Below, piece by piece: positions 17,144 to 26,163 of a stretch of 64,000 nucleotides of DNA. The notes below the pieces were generated by a model. It ran no database searches. It saw only the letters and a list, made by a program, of their open reading frames with translations, and had not been told where the DNA came from. Positions within the stretch are counted from its first letter, which is position 1; each line of letters starts with the position of its first letter. Source of the DNA: Burkholderiales bacterium (lineage in GTDB: Bacteria; Pseudomonadota; Gammaproteobacteria; Burkholderiales; JAEUOS01); the NCBI GenBank assembly GCA_016790635.1, contig JAEUOR010000034.1, positions 179,948-243,947 of the forward strand. The letters run 5' to 3'. Made by a program: the position numbers and the translations under genes.

Positions 17144-18949
17144 TCAGAACTGCTCCTCGGTCAGGGCCAGCACCCCGTCCGCACCGCCGGTGATGGCATC
17201 GCGCAGGCCGCCGGCACGCGTCAGGATGTGCTCGGCGTAGAAGCGCGCGGTCTTGATCTTGGCCGCATAGAACGGGTCGCCGTCTCCGGCCGCGATGCGG
17301 CCCTGTGCAACCTGCGCCGCCCGCGCCATGTTCCAGCCGCCGATGACCACGCCTGCCAGCATCAGGTAGGGCACGCTGCCGGCGTAGACCGCGCGCACGT
17401 CGGACTTGGCATGGGCGACCACGTACTCGACGACGTCCTCGAGTGCCTTGATCGCCCCTGCCAGCTGGTTGCGGATCGCCGCCAGGTCGCCGCCCTTCTC
17501 CGCGGAAAGTTCGTCGGCGGTCTTTTTCATCTGCGCGATGATCGCGCGCACGGTCTTGCCGCCGTCGCGCGCGGTCTTGCGCCCGATCAGGTCATTGGCC
17601 TGGATCGCGGTCGTGCCCTCGTAGATCGTGAGGATGCGCGCGTCGCGGTAGTACTGCGCCGCCCCGGTCTCCTCGATGAAGCCCATGCCGCCGTGCACCT
17701 GCACCCCCAGCGAGGTCACTTCCAGGCTCATCTCGGTGGAGAAGCCCTTGACGATCGGCACCATGAATTCGTAGAAGGCCTGGTTGTCCTTCCTGACCGC
17801 CGCATCCGCGTGGTGGTGCGCGCAATCCGAGGCGGCCGCCGCGACATAGGCGGTGGCGCGCGCGGCCTCGGTCAGCGCGCGCATGGTCATGAGCATGCGC
17901 CGCACATCCGGGTGGTGGATGATGGTCACTGCCGCGGCGGAGCCCTCGACGGCGCGGCTTTGCACGCGCTCGCGCGCGAAAGTCACTGCCTTCTGGTAGG
18001 CCCGTTCGGCCACGGCCACGCCCTGCATGCCGACCGCGAAGCGCGCCGCGTTCATCATGACGAACATGTACTCCAGGCCGCGGTTCTCCTCGCCCACCAG
18101 GGTGCCGATCGCCCCGGCGCCGACTTCGCCCTTGTCGTCGCCGAATACCAGCACCGCGGTCGGGCTGGCGCGTATGCCCAGCTTGTGCTCGATCGAGGCG
18201 CAGTACACGTCGTTGCGCTTGCCCGGCTTGCCATCCGCACCGACCACGAACTTGGGCACGACGAAAAGCGAGATTCCTTTCACGCCCTCCGGCGCATCGG
18301 GCGTGCGCGCCAGCACCAGATGGACGATGTTCTCGGCCATGTCGTGCTCGCCATAGGTGATGTAGATCTTCTGGCCGAAGACGCGGTAGGTGCCGTCGCC
18401 CTGAGGAACGGCGCGGCTGCGCACCAGGGACAGGTCCGAGCCGGCCTGCGGCTCGGTCAGGTTCATGGTGCCGGTCCATTGGCCGCTGACCAGCCTGGGC
18501 AGGAAGGTCGAACGCTGCGCGTCGCTGCCACACAGCAGCAGCGCCTCGATCGCGCCGTCCGACAAGAGGGGGCACAGCGCAAAAGAAAGGTTGGCGCTGT
18601 TGATCATCTCGATGCCGGTAGTGGCCACCACCTTGGGCAGGCCCTGGCCGCCGTATTCGACCGGAAAGTGCAGGCCCTGCCAGCCGCCTTCGCCAAACTG
18701 ACGAAAGGCTTCCTTGAAGCCCTTGGGCGTGGCGACGCTGCCGTCCGCGCGGCGCACGCTGTGCTCGACATCGCCGCTCCAGTTGAGGGGCGCCAGCACC
18801 TCGCCGCAGAATTTCGCGTTCTCTTCCAGGATGGCGTCTACCGTCTCGGGCGTCGCATCCTCGCAGCCTGGCAGCGCGGCAATCTCGCGCAGGCCCGCGA
18901 GTTCGTTGACGACAAAGCGGATGTCCTTGACCGGGGCAACATAACTCAT
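17144..18949 (-). CDS. Acyl-CoA dehydrogenase with C-terminal extension (DmdC-like size)
   Basis: A 601-aa FAD acyl-CoA dehydrogenase. The core shows the FAD/substrate motifs GTMNLTEPQAGSDLS and GEHDMAENIVHLVLAR, and RDARILTIYEGTTAIQANDL with the catalytic-type Glu. The length and the extra C-terminal helical domain are those of the roughly 600-aa subfamily that includes 3-methylmercaptopropionyl-CoA dehydrogenase DmdC and AcdB-type enzymes. Electrons should pass to EtfAB, encoded just upstream on the same strand across a terminator-like hairpin. Acyl-chain specificity cannot be assigned. Confidence 0.92.
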   Translation of the reverse strand: MSYVAPVKDIRFVVNELAGLREIAALPGCEDATPETVDAILEENAKFCGEVLAPLNWSGDVEHSVRRADGSVATPKGFKEAFRQFGEGGWQGLHFPVEYGGQGLPKVVATTGIEMINSANLSFALCPLLSDGAIEALLLCGSDAQRSTFLPRLVSGQWTGTMNLTEPQAGSDLSLVRSRAVPQGDGTYRVFGQKIYITYGEHDMAENIVHLVLARTPDAPEGVKGISLFVVPKFVVGADGKPGKRNDVYCASIEHKLGIRASPTAVLVFGDDKGEVGAGAIGTLVGEENRGLEYMFVMMNAARFAVGMQGVAVAERAYQKAVTFARERVQSRAVEGSAAAVTIIHHPDVRRMLMTMRALTEAARATAYVAAAASDCAHHHADAAVRKDNQAFYEFMVPIVKGFSTEMSLEVTSLGVQVHGGMGFIEETGAAQYYRDARILTIYEGTTAIQANDLIGRKTARDGGKTVRAIIAQMKKTADELSAEKGGDLAAIRNQLAGAIKALEDVVEYVVAHAKSDVRAVYAGSVPYLMLAGVVIGGWNMARAAQVAQGRIAAGDGDPFYAAKIKTARFYAEHILTRAGGLRDAITGGADGVLALTEEQF

Positions 18950-18962
18950 GGTGAGGCTCCCA

Positions 18963-18990
18963 ACAAAAAGGGCGCGTGTCAGGCGCCCTT
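18963..18990 (-). terminator. Rho-independent terminator/attenuator after etfA
   Basis: On the minus strand, AAGGGCGC-loop of 7-GCGCCCTT is followed by TTTGTTG. The 8-bp perfect GC stem and short T tract lie between etfA and the acyl-CoA dehydrogenase gene, so they would reduce read-through from etfBA. Confidence 0.7.
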
Positions 18991-19010
18991 GAAATTCACA
19001 TCGATGCGGT

Positions 19011-19943
19011 TCAGCCCAGCTCGGCGATGAGTTCGGGCACCAGGGTGAAAAGATCGCCCACCACGCCGTAGTCGGCCACCGAGAAGATCGGCGCCTCGGG
19101 ATCCTTGTTGATCGCGACGATGGTCTTGGAATCCTTCATGCCTGCCAGGTGCTGGATGGCGCCGGAAATGCCGATCGCGATATAGAGCTGCGGCGCGACA
19201 ATCTTGCCGGTCTGGCCGACCTGCCAGTCGTTGGGCACGAAACCGGCGTCGACCGCGGCGCGCGAGGCGCCCATGCCGGCGCCCAGCTTGTCGGCCAGCG
19301 GTTCAAGAATCTTGAAGTTCTCTCCCGAGCCCATGCCACGGCCGCCGGAGACGATGATCTTGGCGGCGGTCAGCTCCGGGCGCTCCGACTTGGCCACTTC
19401 GCGTCCGACAAAGGCTGAAATGCCGGCGTCGGCGGTAGCGGCGATCTTGTCGACAGCCGCCGAGCCCCCGCTTGCGGGTGCGGCATCGAAGCCGGTGGTG
19501 CGCACCGTGATGACCTTCTTGGCGTCGCCGGACTGCACGGTCGCGATCGCATTGCCGGCGTAGATCGGGCGCGTAAAGGTGTCCGGCGACTCGACCGAGA
19601 TGATCTCGGAAATCTGCTGGCTGTCGATCAGCGCGGCCACGCGCGGGGCGACATTCTTGCCGTTGGCGGTGGCAGGAGCCAGGATGTGCGAGTAGTCGCC
19701 GGCCAAGGCCACGACCTGCGCGGCGACGTTCTCGGCCAGCTGATCGGCCAGGTGCGGCGCGTCGGCCAGAAGCACCTTGGAGACACCGGCGATCTTGGCC
19801 GCCGCGTCAGCCGCGGCGCCGCAGTTGGCACCGGCAACCAGCACGTGAACATCGCCACCGCACTTGGCGGCCGCGGTCACGGTATTGAGGGTCGCGCCCT
19901 TGATGGTCGCGTTGTCGTGTTCGGCGATGACGAGAGAGGCCAT
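19011..19943 (-). CDS. etfA: Electron transfer flavoprotein, alpha subunit
   Basis: A 310-aa EtfA. The C-terminal FAD-binding half is unmistakable: [73 protein letters not shown]. With EtfB it collects electrons from acyl-CoA dehydrogenases and passes them to ETF:quinone oxidoreductase. It is joined to etfB by a TGATG overlap (1 nt), consistent with stoichiometric coupled translation, and followed by a terminator and the acyl-CoA dehydrogenase gene. Confidence 0.97.
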   Translation of the reverse strand: MASLVIAEHDNATIKGATLNTVTAAAKCGGDVHVLVAGANCGAAADAAAKIAGVSKVLLADAPHLADQLAENVAAQVVALAGDYSHILAPATANGKNVAPRVAALIDSQQISEIISVESPDTFTRPIYAGNAIATVQSGDAKKVITVRTTGFDAAPASGGSAAVDKIAATADAGISAFVGREVAKSERPELTAAKIIVSGGRGMGSGENFKILEPLADKLGAGMGASRAAVDAGFVPNDWQVGQTGKIVAPQLYIAIGISGAIQHLAGMKDSKTIVAINKDPEAPIFSVADYGVVGDLFTLVPELIAELG

Positions 19944-20692
19944 CAGATCACCTTCGCTTCGTTCTTGAGTTTGTCGACCAGGGTCTTGATGTCCGGCACC
20001 TTGATGCCGGCCGAGCGCTTGGGCGGGTCGGTGACCTTCAGGGTCTTGAGGCGCGGCGTCACGTCCACGCCGAGGTCGGCAGGCTTGACGTTCTCCATCG
20101 GCTTTTTCTTGGCCTTCATGATGTTGGGCAGCGTCACGTAGCGCGGCTCGTTCAAGCGCAGGTCGGTGGTGACGACCGCCGGCATGTTGAGCTTGAGGGT
20201 CTCCAGCCCGCCGTCGACCTCACGTGTCACGGTCGCCTTGCCGTCAGCGACCACAACCTTGGACGCGAAGGTCGCCTGCGGCCATCCCAACAGCGCGGCC
20301 ACCATCTGCCCGGTCTGGTTGGAATCGTCGTCGATGGCCTGCTTGCCCAGGATCAGGAGCCCGGGAGCTTCCTTCCTTGCGACTGCGGCGATCAGCTTGG
20401 CCACCGCGAGAGGCTGCAGGTCGGCGTCGGACTCGACCAGGATGGCGCGATCCGCGCCAATGGCCAGGCCGGTGCGCAGGGTCTCCTGGCAGGCGGTCAC
20501 GCCGCACGAGACCACGATGACCTCGGTGGCGACAGCGGCCTCCTTGAGGCGCATGGCCTCCTCGACGGCGATCTCGTCGAAGGGGTTCATGGACATCTTG
20601 ACGTTGGCCGTCTCGACACCGGTCTGGTCGGCCTTGACGCGGACCTTGACGTTGTAATCGACGACGCGCTTGACGGGGACGAGAACTTTCAT
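19943..20692 (-). CDS. etfB: Electron transfer flavoprotein, beta subunit
   Basis: A 249-aa EtfB. It begins [22 protein letters not shown] and has the AMP-binding adenosine loop region [35 protein letters not shown], with [31 protein letters not shown] typical of group I ETFs (housekeeping, with acyl-CoA dehydrogenases). Full length. It is first in the leftward etfB-etfA unit; the 147 bp upstream holds the probable promoter but I see no clear box. Confidence 0.97.
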   Translation of the reverse strand: MKVLVPVKRVVDYNVKVRVKADQTGVETANVKMSMNPFDEIAVEEAMRLKEAAVATEVIVVSCGVTACQETLRTGLAIGADRAILVESDADLQPLAVAKLIAAVARKEAPGLLILGKQAIDDDSNQTGQMVAALLGWPQATFASKVVVADGKATVTREVDGGLETLKLNMPAVVTTDLRLNEPRYVTLPNIMKAKKKPMENVKPADLGVDVTPRLKTLKVTDPPKRSAGIKVPDIKTLVDKLKNEAKVI

Positions 20693-20839
20693 GGGCGCTG
20701 GCTCGGATTCGATAGGGATGCTGCAATGCGCAACCTGCGAATTATAGGGGATGCGCCCGCGCCATCAGTACGCCCGCGTCAGTGTCCGCGCCAAATCCGA
20801 GTTCGCGGCCAGGCCAGCCGCCGCAGGGCCGCGGCGGGA

Positions 20840-21739
20840 TCAGTAAGGCACGTCGCCGGCGATGCCGGCCCGCTCCATCTTGCGCGGCGCCGGCCAGTAG
20901 TCCATCACCGCGTAGTGCTGGGTACAGCGGTTATCCCACAGCGCGACGCTGTTGGGGCGCCAGCGAAAGCGCACCTGGTACTCCGGCACCGTCGCCTGGC
21001 TTTGCAGGAAATTGAGCAGGAGGCTTGCCCCCGGATTCTTGTCGAGTCCGAAACGTACGTTGTCGGGCGTGTGATAGTTGGCGAAATGGGTCGCGAAGCT
21101 GCTGGCGAAGAGGATCTTTTCACCCGTTTCCGGATGGGTACGCACCACCGGGTGTTCGACCATCGGATGCTTTTCGGCCAGTGCGCGGCGCTCCTCGATC
21201 GGCATGACCGCGCCGAACGAGTGCTCGATGCTGTGCTTGGCACGCAGCCCGGCGATCTTGCGCTTGATGTCCTCGGGCAATCGCCGATACGCCTCGACCA
21301 TGTTGACCCAGATGGTGTCGCCGCCCACCCGCGGACACTCGATGCATCGCAACACCGCGCCCAGCGGCGGCGTCGGGCTCCAGGTGCCGTCGACATGAAA
21401 ATTGTTCTCGTAGGGCGCTTTCTCGTCATTGCGATAGATCAGCACCAGGCCCGGATGATCCGGATGGCTGCCGGCGACCGGGTGGTCGATGAGCGGCCCG
21501 AAACGGCTTGCGAAAGCGACATGGTCGGCGCGACTGATGTCCTGGTCGCGGAAGAACAGCACCTTGTGCTTGAGGAACAGCGTCTTGATCTTGGCGAACA
21601 GCGCGTCGTCGCGCGCCGCATCGCCCAAATTTACGCCGCTCACTTCGGCGCCGATGTGGCAGGTCAGGGGTTCAACATGGATCGAATCGGGCGAAACGTT
21701 GCGCACGATGGCCGGGGCAACCGGCGTTGCGGTGGTCAT
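20840..21739 (-). CDS. TauD/TfdA-family Fe(II)/2-oxoglutarate dioxygenase
   Basis: The start is set at the ATG at 21739 (MTTATPVAPA), seven bases after GAAGGAG, giving 299 aa. It is close to canonical TauD in layout: H115-V-D117 (NNFHVDGTW), the conserved GGDTIWVN, VVRTHPETGEKILF, distal H275 (CTQHYAVMDY) and R290 in RKMERAGIAGD for 2-oxoglutarate. It is the last gene of a leftward amidohydrolase-MDR-dioxygenase unit read from the shared promoter near 23.8 kb. The paralogue at 32419 shares the same closing motif. It is not necessarily a taurine enzyme: no sulfonate transporter or sulfur-starvation gene adjoins it. Confidence 0.92.
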   Translation of the reverse strand: MTTATPVAPAIVRNVSPDSIHVEPLTCHIGAEVSGVNLGDAARDDALFAKIKTLFLKHKVLFFRDQDISRADHVAFASRFGPLIDHPVAGSHPDHPGLVLIYRNDEKAPYENNFHVDGTWSPTPPLGAVLRCIECPRVGGDTIWVNMVEAYRRLPEDIKRKIAGLRAKHSIEHSFGAVMPIEERRALAEKHPMVEHPVVRTHPETGEKILFASSFATHFANYHTPDNVRFGLDKNPGASLLLNFLQSQATVPEYQVRFRWRPNSVALWDNRCTQHYAVMDYWPAPRKMERAGIAGDVPY

Positions 21740-21787
21740 GGGCAAGCTCCTTCGGTGGGGCGACGCGGGTTCGGGAAAGCGCTTTCT

Positions 21788-22792
21788 TCAGTTGGTGATT
21801 CGCACGATCTGCTTGCCGAAGTTGCCCCCGGTGAGCATGCGGATGAAGGCTGCCGGCGCGTTTTCCAGTCCATCGGCGACATCCTCGCGGTAGCGCAGCT
21901 GGCCGCCTTTGAGCCAGGCCGACAGGTCGCCCAGCGCGGTCGGCCAGTACGCGCGCTGATCGGCGATGATGAATGCCAGCATCGACACCCGGTGCATGAG
22001 CAGTTCGCGCATGCCCTTGAGCCCGTAGGGCTCGGTGCGGTTGTAGTCGCTGATGTTGCCGCACAGCGCGATGCGGGCGAAATCGTTGATGCGCCCGAGC
22101 ACGGCATCCATCACGGGGCCGCCGACGTTTTCGAACAGCACGTCCACGCCGTCGGGCGTTGCCGCAGCCAGCCGGGCCGCGAAATCGTCGGCCCGGTAGT
22201 CGACGCAGGCGTCGAAGCCGAGCTCCTCGACCACGTACCGGCACTTGCGCTCGCCGCCTGCGATGCCGACGGCACGACATCCCTTGATCCGGGAGATCTG
22301 CCCAACCACACCGCCCACGGCGCCCGAAGCGGCGCTGACGACGACGGTCTGGCCCGGCTGCGGCTTGCCAAGCTGCAGCAGTCCATAGTGCGCGGTGACG
22401 CCGGGCATGCCGAGCACGCCCAGCGCGGACGAGGGCGGACCGGCGGCCGGATCGAGCACCCGCACCGCCGCCCGCTTGGCGATGCCGTGCGACTGCCAGC
22501 CGAGAGCGCCGGCGATGAGCGTGCCTTTCGGCAGGTCATCGGCGCGGCTCTCGACGACCTCGCCGACGGTGCCGCCCGGCATCAGCTCGCCCGGGACGAG
22601 CGGCGCGACGTAGGATCGCACAGGGTCCATGCGCGGACGCATATAGGGGTCGAGTGACAGGAACAGGTTGCGCACCAGCGCCTCGCCGGCACCCGGCACC
22701 GGCATCGGCGCGCTTTCAATGGTGAAGTCGTCCTCTGTCACCATGCCTGCCGGATGGCGCTTCATCAGCACGCGCAGGTTGCGCTCGCCCAT
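21788..22792 (-). CDS. MDR-family NADP-dependent oxidoreductase (CurA/leukotriene-B4-dehydrogenase-like)
   Basis: A 334-aa zinc-independent medium-chain dehydrogenase. The N-terminal LFLSLDPYMRPRMDP is the hallmark of the CurA/PTGR (alkenal/one oxidoreductase) group. The cofactor segment VVVSAASGAVGGVVGQISRIKGCRAVGIAGG binds NADPH, and VDVLFENVGGPVMDAVL follows. It reduces activated C=C double bonds in this family. It lies 1 bp downstream of the amidohydrolase-like gene and 48 bp before the dioxygenase, so it is probably a step of the same pathway. Confidence 0.9.
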   Translation of the reverse strand: MGERNLRVLMKRHPAGMVTEDDFTIESAPMPVPGAGEALVRNLFLSLDPYMRPRMDPVRSYVAPLVPGELMPGGTVGEVVESRADDLPKGTLIAGALGWQSHGIAKRAAVRVLDPAAGPPSSALGVLGMPGVTAHYGLLQLGKPQPGQTVVVSAASGAVGGVVGQISRIKGCRAVGIAGGERKCRYVVEELGFDACVDYRADDFAARLAAATPDGVDVLFENVGGPVMDAVLGRINDFARIALCGNISDYNRTEPYGLKGMRELLMHRVSMLAFIIADQRAYWPTALGDLSAWLKGGQLRYREDVADGLENAPAAFIRMLTGGNFGKQIVRITN

Positions 22793-22793
22793 C

Positions 22794-23711
22794 TCAGCGG
22801 CCCGCCGGCAACAGCGACAAGGCGTTGCGATACATGTAGGAATCGAGCGCGTCGTCGTTGATCGCCAGCTTCAGGGTGTCGCGCACTGCCGTGTCGACCC
22901 CGCAGAACGAGTAGGCGGAGGCGAAGATGAACCGGTTCGGCAACCAGTTGACCCCCTCGACATAGGCCTGCCCGCCGGGGGCGAACATGTAGACGTCGGG
23001 CGACAGGAACACGTTCATGAGTCCGGTGACCTCGCTCTTGAAGGCCAGGGCGATCGCCTCGGTCACATAAGGGTAGCAGCCATGGCCGAGGATCACCGGC
23101 ATGGTCGAATAGCGCCGCGCGACGCGGTCGAAGCGCACCGGGTCGGTGTGACTGATGTCGGGACCTGCCAGCGGGCCGCTCATGAACAAGAGCGGCACCT
23201 TCAGCTCGACCACCTTCTCGTAGATCGGGAACAGGCGTTCATCGTCGGCGTACATGGGGGTACGCGCCAGGCCCGGCTCCATGCATACGCCGATCAGGCC
23301 GAGTTCCTTGACCGCACGGTCGAGGGCGGCGACGATCTCCGGCACCGGCTTGTCGAGATCGACCCCGGCCAGGCCCAGCACGCGGCCGTCGGTGCGCCCC
23401 TGCAGGGTGGCGAGGTCGGCGTCCTCGATGTGCACCGGCACCGGCCGGTTGACCGAGTGCCGGCCGTTCATCACCCCGAGACGCACCCCGACCGAGTCCA
23501 TTTCGTCGAGCAACGCCTTGATGGCTCGATCCTCCGCGTGCGGATACGGCTCGGTGCTGATGGTGTAGGAGCGCGGCACGCCGTGCCCGAGGATGCGGTT
23601 GACCGCGCCGACCACGTTGGGAGTGAAAAAGGTGCGGTACGGCCCGGTGGGCGGGCGCAGGCGGAAGTCGATGATCTTGCCTGCGAGCCTGGCCATGCGT
23701 GGATCGGTCAT
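22794..23711 (-). CDS. Amidohydrolase-superfamily protein lacking canonical metal ligands
   Basis: A 305-aa TIM-barrel protein of the ACMSD/COG2159 amidohydrolase type. The beta-1 HxH motif is replaced by IIDFRLRPPT, the beta-5 His region reads LLFMSGP, the beta-8 metal Asp (usual FGSD-P) is Ala in FIFASAYSF, and only VILGHGCYP keeps a His. The metal centre is therefore probably absent. It may act as a metal-independent decarboxylase or hydratase, or be a catalytically dead partner. It is the first gene of the leftward unit from the 23.8-kb promoter, followed 1 bp later by an MDR reductase. Compare the intact relative at 36919. Confidence 0.8.
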   Translation of the reverse strand: MTDPRMARLAGKIIDFRLRPPTGPYRTFFTPNVVGAVNRILGHGVPRSYTISTEPYPHAEDRAIKALLDEMDSVGVRLGVMNGRHSVNRPVPVHIEDADLATLQGRTDGRVLGLAGVDLDKPVPEIVAALDRAVKELGLIGVCMEPGLARTPMYADDERLFPIYEKVVELKVPLLFMSGPLAGPDISHTDPVRFDRVARRYSTMPVILGHGCYPYVTEAIALAFKSEVTGLMNVFLSPDVYMFAPGGQAYVEGVNWLPNRFIFASAYSFCGVDTAVRDTLKLAINDDALDSYMYRNALSLLPAGR

Positions 23712-23784
23712 GCTGCGTTCTCCTCAATGGGTGGGTGATTGCGCGCGGCAATCGCGCCGGCGGGATGCCGGACATGCCGGGACT

Positions 23785-23832
23785 ATAGCCCCAAAAATAA
23801 TTATTGTCGACAAAAATTATCCAGCGTGCTAA
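23785..23832. promoter_or_regulatory. Back-to-back promoters sharing a TGTCGACA palindrome (site 1)
   Basis: AATTATTGTC/GACAAAAATT (23799-23818) is a palindrome with 9 of 10 matching arm positions in an AT-rich pocket. TTGTCG on the plus strand is followed after 17 nt by TGCTAA (23827-23832). TTGTCG on the minus strand is followed after 17 nt by GGCTAT (complement of 23785-23790). The palindrome can thus be a shared -35 and operator for the divergent amidohydrolase and quinone-oxidoreductase operons. TTGTCGACAA resembles operators of FCD-type GntR proteins; one is encoded at 29521. Confidence 0.65.
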
Positions 23833-23891
23833 AACGCTGGCCAGTGCCGCCCGCCCCGGGCGGCGCAATGGCACGCCGCCAAGGAGTCCGT

Positions 23892-24893
23892 ATGCAGGCT
23901 GTTCAAGTCGTCGCCGGCGCCGACGCCGGTCGGGTCGAGGTGCGCGAGGTGTCGACCCCGTCGGCCGGCCCGGGCCAGGTGCTGGTGCGGGTGCGCACCG
24001 CCGGCGTGAATCGCGGCGAGATCAATCAGGTGCGCCGTTACAAGACCGGCGCCCCGCTGCCGGCCGGGGTCGAGTTCGCCGGCACCGTGGCTGCCGTCGG
24101 GCCGGGCGTTTCCGCCTGGCGCGAGGGCGATCCCGTCATGGGCCACGGAGCGGGCGGCCAGGCCGAGTATGTCCTGGCCAACCCGCTGGCGCTGATGGCA
24201 GCGCCGCGCGGACTCCCGTGGCTGGAGGCCGCGGCGTTTCCCAACGTGTTCATGACCGCGCATGACGCGCTGATCACCAACGGTCAGCTGCAAGCCGGCG
24301 AATCGGTCCTGGTCAACGCCGCCTCGAGTGGCATCGGGCTGGCAGCGATCCAGATCGCCGCGCTGTGCGGCGCGGGCGCGGTGCTGGCCACCACCCGTTC
24401 GGCGGCCAAAGCCGCGCGCCTGGCCGAATTCGGCGTCACCCGCGCCATCGATGTCTCGCGCGAAGACCAGGTCGCCGCGGTCCGCGATGCCACCGGCGGC
24501 CGCGGCGTGGACGTGATCGTCGACTCGGTGGGCGGCACGGTGTTCGAGGCCAATCTGCAATCCCTCGCCGTGCTGGGACGCCTGGTCAACATCGGCCGCC
24601 TCGGCTCCTCCGAGTCGCGCATCGACCTCGAAGCGCTGTGGATGAAGCGCCTGAAACTGATTGGCGTGACCTTCCGCACCCGATCCGAGGCCGAGCGCCT
24701 GGCGGTGGTGCAGGCCTGCGCGCGCGACCTCCTGCCGTTCCTGGCCGCGGGCCGCATCAAGCTGCCGATCGATCGCGCCTTTGCGATGCACGACATCGCG
24801 CAGGCCCATGCCTACATGCAGGAAGATCGGCACTTCGGCAAGATCGTGCTGGTGGTCGACCCCGAGTGCACGGCCGCGGGGGCGACGACATGA
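23892..24893 (+). CDS. Zinc-independent quinone oxidoreductase (MDR family)
   Basis: The ATG at 23892 follows AAGGAG by five bases, giving 333 aa. It has the GroES-like half (AGVNRGEINQVRR, GVEFAGTVAAVGPGV) and the NADPH Rossmann half (VLVNAASSGIGLAAIQIAALCGA, GRGVDVIVDSVGGTVFEANL). It belongs to the quinone reductase/zeta-crystallin group, which reduces quinones or enoyl compounds. It is first in a four-gene rightward operon with a dioxygenase and two small unknown proteins; its stop overlaps the dioxygenase start (ATGA). Confidence 0.9.
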   Translation: MQAVQVVAGADAGRVEVREVSTPSAGPGQVLVRVRTAGVNRGEINQVRRYKTGAPLPAGVEFAGTVAAVGPGVSAWREGDPVMGHGAGGQAEYVLANPLALMAAPRGLPWLEAAAFPNVFMTAHDALITNGQLQAGESVLVNAASSGIGLAAIQIAALCGAGAVLATTRSAAKAARLAEFGVTRAIDVSREDQVAAVRDATGGRGVDVIVDSVGGTVFEANLQSLAVLGRLVNIGRLGSSESRIDLEALWMKRLKLIGVTFRTRSEAERLAVVQACARDLLPFLAAGRIKLPIDRAFAMHDIAQAHAYMQEDRHFGKIVLVVDPECTAAGATT

Positions 24894-25690
24894 GCACGAC
24901 CATCACCCCCCTGACCGGCTCGACCGGCGCGGAAGTCGCCGGCTTGCGCCTGGGCGCGCCGTTGGACGCTCCGACCTTTGCCGAACTGGAGCGCGCATTC
25001 CTGGCCCACGGCGTGCTGGTGTTTCGCGACCAGCACCTGACACCGGCGCAGCAACTCGCGTTCGCCCGGCTCTGGGGCGAGCCGGTGGTCACGCCGATGC
25101 TCAAGGCGCTGGACGGGTACCCGGAGGTCGTGCAAATCGCCGACATGCAGAAGGAGCGCGCCACCACCGAGAACTGGCACTACGACGCGCCCTTCACCGC
25201 CGCGCCGCCGAAGATCTCGATCCTTTGCGCATTGACCGTGCCGCGCGGCGGCGACACGATGTGGAGCAACCAGGCGCTTGCCTACGAGCGCCTCTCGGAG
25301 GGAATGAAACGCATGATCGCCGGGCTCAAGGTCGAATTCGCCGGCACCCGTATCGGCCGCTTCATGGGCGTCGACCCGAAGGACATCCCGCCGCCGCGCG
25401 CGCATCCCCTGGTGCGCACCCATCCGCAAAGCGGCCGCAAGGCGCTCTACGTCGGTCATCCGGAGACGGCAGTGCGCATCGAAGGCATGACCGATGCGGA
25501 GAGCAGGCCACTGCTCGACTACCTCTATGAAGTCTCGGTCCTTCCGGACAACGTGTATCGGCACATGTGGCGCGCCGGTGACGTGGTGATGTGGGACAAC
25601 CGCTGCACGATGCACTACGCGGTGCACGACTACGGCGACGCCAGGCGCGTGCTCAACCGCGTCACCCTCAAGGGAGAAGTGCCGGCGTGA
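24890..25690 (+). CDS. TauD/TfdA-family Fe(II)/2-oxoglutarate dioxygenase
   Basis: The start at 24890 overlaps the preceding stop by 4 bp and gives 266 aa. Metal ligands are H97-Y-D99 (NWHYDAPFT) and H242 (CTMHYAVHDY), with R257 in VLNRVTLKGE for 2-oxoglutarate; GGDTMWSNQ and HPLVRTHPQSGRKALYVGH are conserved TauD segments. It is a near-twin of the gene at 26551-27348 in length, motifs and C-terminus (LNRVTLKGEVPA), so the module carries duplicated dioxygenases of one type. Its end overlaps a GTG start, coupling it to the first small unknown protein. Confidence 0.92.
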   Translation: MSTTITPLTGSTGAEVAGLRLGAPLDAPTFAELERAFLAHGVLVFRDQHLTPAQQLAFARLWGEPVVTPMLKALDGYPEVVQIADMQKERATTENWHYDAPFTAAPPKISILCALTVPRGGDTMWSNQALAYERLSEGMKRMIAGLKVEFAGTRIGRFMGVDPKDIPPPRAHPLVRTHPQSGRKALYVGHPETAVRIEGMTDAESRPLLDYLYEVSVLPDNVYRHMWRAGDVVMWDNRCTMHYAVHDYGDARRVLNRVTLKGEVPA

Positions 25691-26163
25691 CCGCGCCGGC
25701 CGCAACGGACATGAGAATCGCATCGCACCTCGACAAGTTCCGCCGCCTGGATGCGCTGCGTGCGCGCCTCGACCCGCTGGCGGATTTCGAACTCTGGTAC
25801 TGGACCACCCTTACGGCAGGGACCAATGCCCTCAACGCGGTCATGCACGCCACCGGCATGACCAGCGACGATCCCGTGTTCTCGACCATTCCGGGCGTGC
25901 ACATGGTGCGCCAGGCGGACGGCAGCTACGCGCGCGAACTGCGCGGCCCCGGCGACGTCAGCCACGTCGGCTGGCCACCAGTCGAGGGCGACGCGCCGCC
26001 CGACCTGCACGAACTCGAGCACGCACTCGAAGCCATCGAGGAACATCGCGATCCGTGCCTGCGCGGCGAGCGTGCGCCCACCGCCGCCATCGTCGCCGAA
26101 TGCGAGACGGCCTTCGCGCGGGTGCGCACCGTCCTCGCGGGCCGCTGCGGGAGCCACGCATGA
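25687..26163 (+). CDS. Uncharacterised small protein, paralogue of the next gene
   Basis: The GTG at 25687 overlaps the dioxygenase stop (GTGA); an ATG at 25711 is an alternative. The 158-aa product is acidic and helical, without signal or membrane segments. Its most distinctive stretch, FELWYWTTLTAGTNALNAVMHATG, matches the next protein in the pattern AGT-x3-N-x3-H-x2-G. I recognise no Pfam family. The strict coupling to a dioxygenase and to a smaller paralogue suggests a heteromeric accessory protein or enzyme subunit pair in the same pathway. A HEPN-like fold was considered but no motif supports it. Confidence 0.72.
   Translation: MTAPAATDMRIASHLDKFRRLDALRARLDPLADFELWYWTTLTAGTNALNAVMHATGMTSDDPVFSTIPGVHMVRQADGSYARELRGPGDVSHVGWPPVEGDAPPDLHELEHALEAIEEHRDPCLRGERAPTAAIVAECETAFARVRTVLAGRCGSHA

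Noticed and set aside
22794..23711. Pseudogene status of the metal-less amidohydrolase
   Set aside because: The frame is intact, start and spacing are normal, and it leads an operon from a well-formed promoter, so decay is unlikely.
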